Assembly: GCA_034509755.1 (NCBI GenBank) | Contig: CM067546.1 | Span: forward strand, 17,962,615 to 18,026,614 | Direction of reading: 5' to 3' | DNA: 64,000 bases | Origin: Anisodus tanguticus | Taxonomy: Eukaryota; Streptophyta; Magnoliopsida; Solanales; Solanaceae | In this document: in pieces, positions 57,622 through 64,000 of the stretch | Numbering within the stretch: position 1 is the first letter of the stretch | Layout: each line of letters opens with the position of its first letter | Position numbers and translations under genes: made by a program | Notes under the pieces: generated by a model | Seen by the model: only the letters and a program-made list of their open reading frames with translations | What the model was told of the DNA's origin: nothing | Database searches by the model: none

Positions 57622-59192
57622 AGAACTGTTTCTGCCTAGTATACATAAGAAACAGACTTCTATACATGCCACTTGCCAGTAGGCTTTGAGCACACCATCT
57701 CTTTAGTAGTTTGTTGGACATAACTTCAATAATTCTCTGTATGTATTGACTTGTGAAAAATGACAATGTTGTTAATCCTCTTCCTTGTAGAACATGAATA
57801 TACCTCGTACTTCAATGGTTGGAGAAGTTATAATTTTACATTTACTCAGAAAATGTGGAACATCAAATGCACATTTGACAACCATAGTTCTAGCCGTAAA
57901 TGATCAAACAGATGTAGCGGAAAGAGTTTTTCTTTAAAGGAGATCTCACAAAGCCATTGTAGGGGTAATTGGTGGATGACAAGCTTTACTTCATGTAGGG
58001 ATTCGCTTAATGTTTCTCATCGCCCTTCACATGACGAATTTACTGTTCAGGGAGTTAAAATACTAATATCAAACAAGCTAGGAAATGCAGGACATATCTC
58101 AAACTGAGGTAATCCTGCTTCTTCTTCTCGATATTCTTATTGAAAGCCAGATGACATGTTGAAATAGGTGCTAGCTTCAAAACCTTAATAGAACGTAACA
58201 TAACTATTGATTGAGCCTCACTAGATAAGTTCATCCACAAATCATAGATTTGTTCTCAAGCTTAGGAGAGAAGATAGTTTCATCCTTGTTAAATTAGGAG
58301 GCAGCATGAGCCAAGTAAAAAGGGGAAATCAAGTTTCTATTATCTTTAAGTTTTTCTTTTCTTTCTTTTTATTTTTCATTTTTTTCTTGTTTTCTCCTTC
58401 CCAAAGTCACGGATCCATCATGCCGACATCCCTTGCTTACATCATTCTATCAACCATATGTTGTTTACTTGGAGACTTGATGTGGTTATGAATACGATTG
58501 AGCGCAGACAACACTCGGCCGTATTTTAAAGGGCCGTCGGGAACACATCGTCCAAACACCACGCAATGTGGTATATTCTTCCCGTCATTGAATCCTACCT
58601 TCAACTAAGTCATTTTTAAGGCTTGTGGAGTGTAAAACTAAAAAGGTAACTTATTTAAGGGCTTCGTCAACTTCTATGGACTCGCCAACGTTGCACCAAC
58701 CACCATGTTCCAGTTAAGCAATATTTACCCAATATTATTTTGGAATACATGCTATATGTCGACCAATTGTCCCGACCCTTCGGATTGAGTAACCTATGTG
58801 AATGTGTAATTTATATGGAACCTTTTCCCTTTTCAGCATTCAGAAGTTTTCATTTGATTAATATTTGCTACGACCACCCCAAGATGTGCACAACGGTATT
58901 TCTGCCCAGTCTCACACCTAAAGTTTTTTCTTGTTACATAACTACTCTAAAAAGAAAGAAACAAACAAAAGAAATAGAAACGAACAGAAGAAACCTACTT
59001 TTCTGATATAAAATTAGTATAATTAAATCAAATAAGTTGAAACATTATCGAAATAATAATAAAAATAATATAAAGCCAAAAAACAATTGATAAAATATAA
59101 CAGGAGAAACATTATCGAAATTCTCCTTTGCTTCTGCAAATAATAAGAGAATAAATATAAGTAAGAGCGGAAACAAAATAGATATATCAGAA
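57622..59192 (+). other. 3' flank of the EF-hand gene / intergenic
   Basis: The first roughly 200 bp are probably 3' UTR. No polyadenylation signal stands out; AATAAA at 57617-57622 overlaps the stop. Beyond that are pyrimidine-rich tracts near 58349-58400 and no gene, RNA gene or element that I can identify. Confidence 0.5.
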
Positions 59193-59202
59193 TAAAGTAA
59201 AA

Positions 59203-60117
59203 GGGAAAAGACATAGATTCCACCATCAACTATATCCGAAATGTCGATTTCACACTCTAACTAATCATGTGATATATTACCCCTGACCATCTTAAAAATG
59301 AATTACTTACCCATGAGAGCTGATATGGCACAAAAAAAAAAATAATTAAAAAAGTAGTGCGTTTTACTTAAAATTTATTTATTTATTTATTTTTTTAAAT
59401 TGTAAAATACAATTTTTTATGACCTTCAACCTCACCCCACCCTCCCTTTCTTCTTCATCTCCAAATCTTATTTTTGTTCTGCAACTTCAACCACGCCCCC
59501 CCCCCCCCCTCCACACACTTTCCTCCTCTTCTTCTTGAAACCTCCTCATTTTCACTATCTTAGAGGTATTGTTTTTTCAAAGAGGAGAGCTCCTAAATAT
59601 GAATCATAGAAGTGGTAGTGGAGCGATTTTGATGGTGGATTTGGTGATGGGTGCAGAATATATGGTGGTTCTTGCAATTTTGGATGGTGGCAATGATGGT
59701 AAAAAGTTATTAGTTCCTGGATGTTGATTGAAAAGTATGTTCGCCGACCATCATTTTCTCCGGCGAGGTGGGCTCAAAAATTTTTATGGTGAAAATGTGC
59801 GTTTGGTGATTATGGCGGCAATAGTGGTGGTTAATGGTGTGTTTGGTGGTATATAGTGAAGAAGAGGTAACTGGTCACGGTGGCGGATATGGTGTTTTCG
59901 GTGAGATGGGGTGGTTTAATGATTAAGAAGATATAATTATTAGAGAATTTTAATGTTTAATTAGGGATTATTTAGTGTAAATATAATTAATAAATAAAAA
60001 TTAAATAAATAAAGAAAAGAAGGAAAAGAATATAAAAATTAAAATTGTAGAAGATTTTCTGATTAATTGAAATGTGACATTTCAGATATAGTTCAGGACG
60101 TAAACTATGTTTTTGCC
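59203..60117. mobile_element. Mutator-like non-autonomous element, 10-bp TSD
   Basis: 915 bp. Perfect TAAAGTAAAA target duplication (59193-59202 and 60118-60127). Imperfect terminal inverted repeats of about 50 bp: left 'GGGAAAAGACATAG' and 'caactatatccgaaatgtcg', right ending 'gacatttcagatatagttc..ctatgtttttgcc'. The interior has a C15 run (59497-59511) and a purine-rich right half with 'ggtggcgg'-type repeats, possibly captured host sequence. No transposase. Confidence 0.85.
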
Positions 60118-60127
60118 TAAAGTAAAA

Positions 60128-60515
60128 TATAGTGTAAGATTCAAATAAACCAAGTTCGTGTATAACTTAGAACAAGTAGAGGTAAAAAGATTGAGGGTCT
60201 ACAGTGATTTGAGTAGGACAAAATTAAAATAGAGCAGTAGCTAACACAATAAAATAAACTAAACAAAATACCCTAAAGAACACATATCAGCAGAAATCAA
60301 ACTACAATGGATTATAAAGCAATAATGTGTCTATAAGTGTGATGGGCTAATCGGGCCTACAGTAATAACACTACAACTATCAATTTGTAAGCAAGTAGGA
60401 CTACGCTCGAGTACCTACTATTCTTCCACCTTAATTTGTGTCCTCTACAACCCTTATCTAAGGTCATGTCCTCAGTAAGTTGCACCTGCGCCATATCCCG
60501 TCTAATCACCTCATC
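60128..60515 (-). other. Probable 3' tail of the LINE
   Basis: Minus-strand sequence after the last LINE reading frame. 'aggacatgaccttagataag' (minus, about 60453-60472) is the untranslated continuation. I cannot define the 3' terminus or a target duplication. Confidence 0.4.
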
Positions 60516-62491
60516 CTAATACTTCTTCGGCCTACCTCTAACCCTCATAAACCCATCCATAGCTAACCTCTCACACCTCCGCACTGGGGCATCTGTGTCT
60601 CTCCTCTGCACATGCCTGAACCATCTCAACCTCGCTTCCCGCGTCTTGTCATCCACTGAGACCACTCCCACTTTCTCCCGGATATCATCATTTCTAATCC
60701 TATCTCTCGTTGTATGCCCACACATCCATCTCAGCATCCTCATCTCCGCAACTTTCATATTTTGTATGTGTGAAGTCTTGACTGGCCAACACTCCGCCCC
60801 ATACAGCATAGTCGGTCTAACCACCACCCTATAGAACTTGTTTTTAAGTTTTGGTGGCACCTTTTTGTCGCACAAGACTCCAGATGCGAGCCTCCATTTC
60901 ATCCACCGTGCCCCAATACGATGTGTGACATCGTCATCAATCACTCAATTCCCTTGGATAATAGACCCTAGGTACTTGAAGCTTCCTTTCTTAGGAATGA
61001 ACTAAGTACCAAGCCTTACCTCCACGCCTGTCTCAAGGTCGCTCCCATTGCTGAACTTGCACTCCAAATATTCTGTCTTAGTCCTATTCAACCCGAACCA
61101 TTTAGACTCCAGAGTCTGTCTCCAAACCTCCAGCTTGGCGTTCACTTCGCTGCGAGTTTCATCAATCAGGACTATGTCATCTACGAATAACATATACCAT
61201 GGTACATCCCCTTGGATTTTTCGCGTCAGTCCGTTCATCACTAAGGCAAATAGAAATGGGCTAAGAGCTGATCCCTTGTGCAACCCCATCATCACTGGGA
61301 AGTACTCTGAGTCTTCTCCTACTGTCCGTACTCTAGTCTTGGCTCTATCATACATATCATTGATCGCCCTAGTGTACGCCATAGGTACACCTCTAACCTC
61401 CAAACATCCTCATAGAACCTTCCTATGGACTTTGTCGTATGCCTTCTCGAGGTCGATGAAAACCATATGTAAGTCTTTCCTCCTCTCTCTATACTGCTTC
61501 ACCAACCTACTAATAAGATGAATGGCTTCGGTAGTTGAACACCCTGGCATGAATCCAAAATGTTTCTCGGAAATAGACACGACTCTCCTCACCCTCGTCT
61601 CCATGACTTTTTTCCAAACTTTCATAGAGTGGCTCAACAACTTGAAATCCCTATAATTATTGCAACTCTGGATATCACATTTGTTTTTGTACAAGGGAAT
61701 CATTGTACTCCACCTCTATTCTTTGGGCATTCTTGCCGTCTTAAAAATGATATTAAACAACTCAGTCAGTCACTCCAAACCAGCCCTGCCTGCGTTCTTC
61801 CAAAATTCAACTAAGATCTCATCAGGCCCAGTTGCACGTCCCCTGCGCATCCTGCGAATAACACCCGTAACCTCCTCAACCTTAATACTTCTACAATACC
61901 CAAAATACCTATGCCTAACAGAATGCTCCAGATCTCTCAGCACAATGTCTCCATCTCTTTTTTCGTTCAAAAGTTTATGAAAGTAAGACTACCACATCCG
62001 CCTAATTTGCGCTTCCTCCACCGGTACTTTGCCGTCCTCGTCCTTGATGCACCTCACTTGATCCAAGTCATAGGCCCTCCCTTCCCTTGTCACGGCTAGT
62101 CTGTACAACCTCTTATCCCCGTTTTCTCCTCTAATTCCATATACATGCATTCGAAAGTCGCCGTTTTCACCGCCGTAACCGCTAGCTTTGCCTCCTTCCT
62201 CGCCATCTTATACAGTTCCCTATTTGTCCACTTCTACACCTCATCTCTTCTTTCTACCAATTTGACATACGTCGCTTTCTTCGCTTCCACAATTTCTTAA
62301 ACTTCACCATTCCACCACCAGTCCCCTCGATGTCCACCATGATAATACCGCGAGACTCCTAGCACTTCTCTGGCTACCTCACGAATGCAACTGGCTATCC
62401 TGTCCCACATACCTGTCGCATCCTCACTACTCCCCCAAGCCCCCTTGGCCATCAACCTCTCCCCCATCTCGTTTTCACTAGCCATGGTCAA
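60516..62491 (-). pseudogene. LINE reverse transcriptase and C-terminal region
   Basis: Pieces in order: 62491-62297 ('MTMASENEMGERLMAKGAWG', 'GGHRGDWWWNGEV'); 61970-61770 ('RRMRRGRATGPDEILVEFWK'); 61703-61410 ('MIPLYKNKCDIQSCNNYRDF', 'FGFMPGCSTTEAIHLISRL', 'VFIDLEKAYDKVHRKVL'); 61403-61002 ('GLHKGSALSPFLFALVMNGL', then the polymerase motif 'LFVDDIVLID', Ala replaced by Val before DD); 60944-60516 ('GVLCDKKVPPKLKNKFYRVV', 'MLRWMCGHTTRDRIRN', 'VRRCERLAMDGF'). Both aspartates of the VDD box remain, but stops and shifts separate the blocks. Confidence 0.88.
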
Positions 62492-62578
62492 ACTCCCCTA
62501 TTTGATTCTTAACTTGTCATCCACAACCCTCTTCTTCTTCTCCAACTTGATCTCCAAATCCATCACCAAAAGCTTATG

Positions 62579-63367
62579 TCAGGTTGTAAGGTCCTCCTTC
62601 GGAATAACCTTATAATCTTTACAAAGACATTTGTCAACCTTCCTAAGGAGCAAAAATTCTATCTGAGTCTTAGACACCGAACTATGGAAAGTCACCAAGT
62701 GTTCCTCCTTTTTCAGGAATCTAAAATTTTCTATCACCATCTCACAAGCTCTAGCGAACTCCAAAAGTGAGACGCCTCCTCCATACCTGATCCCGAGTCC
62801 AAATCCTCTATGCACGTCATCATTACCCCCTGGAAGTGACCCGATATGTCTATTGAAATCCCCTCCTACAAATACCTTCTCTGTGGGTGGTATACCTCCC
62901 ACTACTTCGTCTAAATCCTCCCAAAAGCGTCTCTTCTCCTCCTCGTCCAAGCTCGCTTATGGCGCATAAGCACTAATAATGTTCATAATGAACCCTCCAA
63001 CTACCAACTTAATCGCCATCATCCTGTCATTGACGCGCCTCACCTCTACCACCTGATACCTTAGTTCGCTGTCTACCAAAATACCTACCCCATTCATATA
63101 CTTCGATTTACTCGAGTACCATAACTTATACCCGTCTACATATTTAGCCTTAGGTCCTACCCATTTGGTCTCCTTGACACATGTTATATTAATCTTCATT
63201 TTCTTAAGAATCTTAACTAGCTCTATGGCCTTTTCCGTTAAAGTCCCATTATTCCAAGACCCTATTCTCAGCCTAGCATCTCTCTTACCCCCACTTACCC
63301 CCCCAACGCTTGCCCTTGTGCCCAACCGAGAACATGACCCTAGTCTACCATCATTCACCATAGCCAC
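62579..63367 (-). pseudogene. LINE apurinic endonuclease domain
   Basis: 63367-62957 reads 'RLRIGSWNNGTLTEKAIEL', 'MKINITCVKETKWVGPKAK' (catalytic Glu in ETKW) and 'GVGILVDSELRYQVVEV'. It ends 'NIISAYAP' and a TAA where Gln is expected. It resumes 62950-62579 with 'EKVFVGGDFNRHIGSLPGG' (GDFN motif). The endonuclease nicks target DNA to prime reverse transcription. The end of the domain is partly frame-shifted. Confidence 0.85.
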
Positions 63368-63448
63368 TAGAGTAAAGACACAAAGAATACTAATCCAAAG
63401 TTAACGCTAACACACACGGGTCCAAGGTTAAAATTTCCATCAAGCTTA

Positions 63449-64000
63449 CTTAAAGGAAATAATATACTAGGGTTAGCCATTTTAGCTTGAAATACTCTTA
63501 AAATTCCATCTTTACCTTTGTTTTTATCATTAAAACTCACTTGAACACTTGAAGAAGTAGTGGGTGTCTCGGCCAACTCTTGAATCCTCAAAGGTAGAAG
63601 GCTTTTCATTATTCCTTCTTTGATACCTTTATTTTCAAACTTACCTACAAAAGAGATATTACAACTAGGAGAATAAGAAGGATTAACATTTGAGTGAAAA
63701 CAAGAAGCAAACTCTCTTAAACTTTCTTTTTCTTCATTTTTCTCAATTTTCTTTCCCTCTTTCCACTTAAAGAAAATAATATACTAGGGTTAGCCATTTT
63801 ACCTTGAAATGCTCCTAAAATTCCATCTTTACCTTTGTTTTTATCATTAAAGCTGACCACTTGAAGAAGTAGTGGGTGTCTCGGCCAATTCTTGAATCCT
63901 CAAAGGTAGAAGGCTTTTCATTGTTCCTTTTGTGATGCCTTCATTTTCAAACTTACCTACAAAAGAGATATTACTATTAGGAGAAGAAGAAGGATTAGCA
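63449..64000 (-). repeat. 317-bp tandem repeat at LINE 5' side
   Basis: Unit 1 starts at 63449 ('cttaaaggaaataatatactaggg') and unit 2 at 63766, an offset of 317 bp. Both contain 'gtgggtgtctcggccaa', 'cctcaaaggtagaaggcttttca' and 'aacttacctacaaaagagat'. Unit 2 has a small deletion near 63855 and runs off the window. On the minus strand the units encode the LINE N-terminal segment ('LPLRIQELAETPTTSSS'). The offset is not a multiple of three, so the duplication breaks the frame. Confidence 0.9.

Larger units (their letters stand above)
60516..63765 (-). mobile_element. RTE-type LINE, decayed
   Basis: Minus-strand non-LTR retrotransposon of the abundant plant RTE group (its copies are often mis-annotated as craniofacial development protein 2). 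N-terminal pieces, apurinic endonuclease, linker, reverse transcriptase and a C-terminal region follow in the expected order from 63609 down to 60516. At least eight stops or frame shifts. No RNase H. The 5' side lies in a 317-bp tandem repeat continuing past 64000. Confidence 0.9.

Noticed and set aside
60595..60834. Plus-strand open frames over 60595-61980
   Set aside because: Shadows of the minus-strand LINE reverse transcriptase.

Overview
This is a plant nuclear window made mostly of transposable elements nested in one another. It also carries one recognisable host gene. The mix points to a Solanaceae genome, with moderate confidence; the genus cannot be told from sequence alone. The markers are an Ogre/Tat-type element with a DUF7745-like ORF1, Tekay/Del-type gypsy LTRs, a Sirevirus-type copia with an env-like reading frame, an RTE-type LINE and a short tRNA-derived SINE. 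Nothing bacterial or organellar was seen.

Layout. 1-4053 is the 3' part of a plus-strand Ogre-type LTR. 4054-33830 is a minus-strand Ogre-type element. Its LTR occupies 19553-22109 plus 31431-33830, its primer-binding site is at 19534-19550, ORF1 starts at 18986, and ORF1/gag remnants lie at 4054-6820. It was opened twice. A minus-strand Tekay-like element A (6821-18924) sits inside ORF1 and itself carries a solo Ogre-type LTR (9247-13073, TSD TGAGG). A plus-strand Tekay-like element B (22110-31430) sits inside the Ogre LTR. The Ogre element was itself inserted into a third, minus-strand Tekay-like LTR C (33831-34662 plus 44730-46162). A decayed Sirevirus copia (34663-44729) also entered LTR C.

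The host gene runs from 47026 to 57621 on the plus strand. Its four exons have matching phases and canonical splice sites. They encode a predicted 165-residue EF-hand protein with two hydrophobic C-terminal segments, but codon 35 is an in-frame TGA. Intron 1 holds a MULE-type MITE. Intron 3 (8.0 kb) holds a foldback MITE split by a SINE, and a 5.9 kb gypsy element flanked by perfect CTAAG target duplications.

Downstream are about 1.5 kb of unassigned sequence, a 915-bp Mutator-like non-autonomous element with 10-bp target duplications, and a decayed minus-strand RTE LINE (endonuclease plus reverse transcriptase). The upstream end of the LINE lies in a 317-bp tandem repeat that runs off the window.

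Every transposon coding region seen here is broken by stops, frameshifts or deletions. The most unusual signal is a fixed-spacing palindrome, ATGTTG-N3-CAACAT. It recurs through the LTRs, gag-pol, env-like and noncoding parts of the copia element, and it is read in different codon phases.
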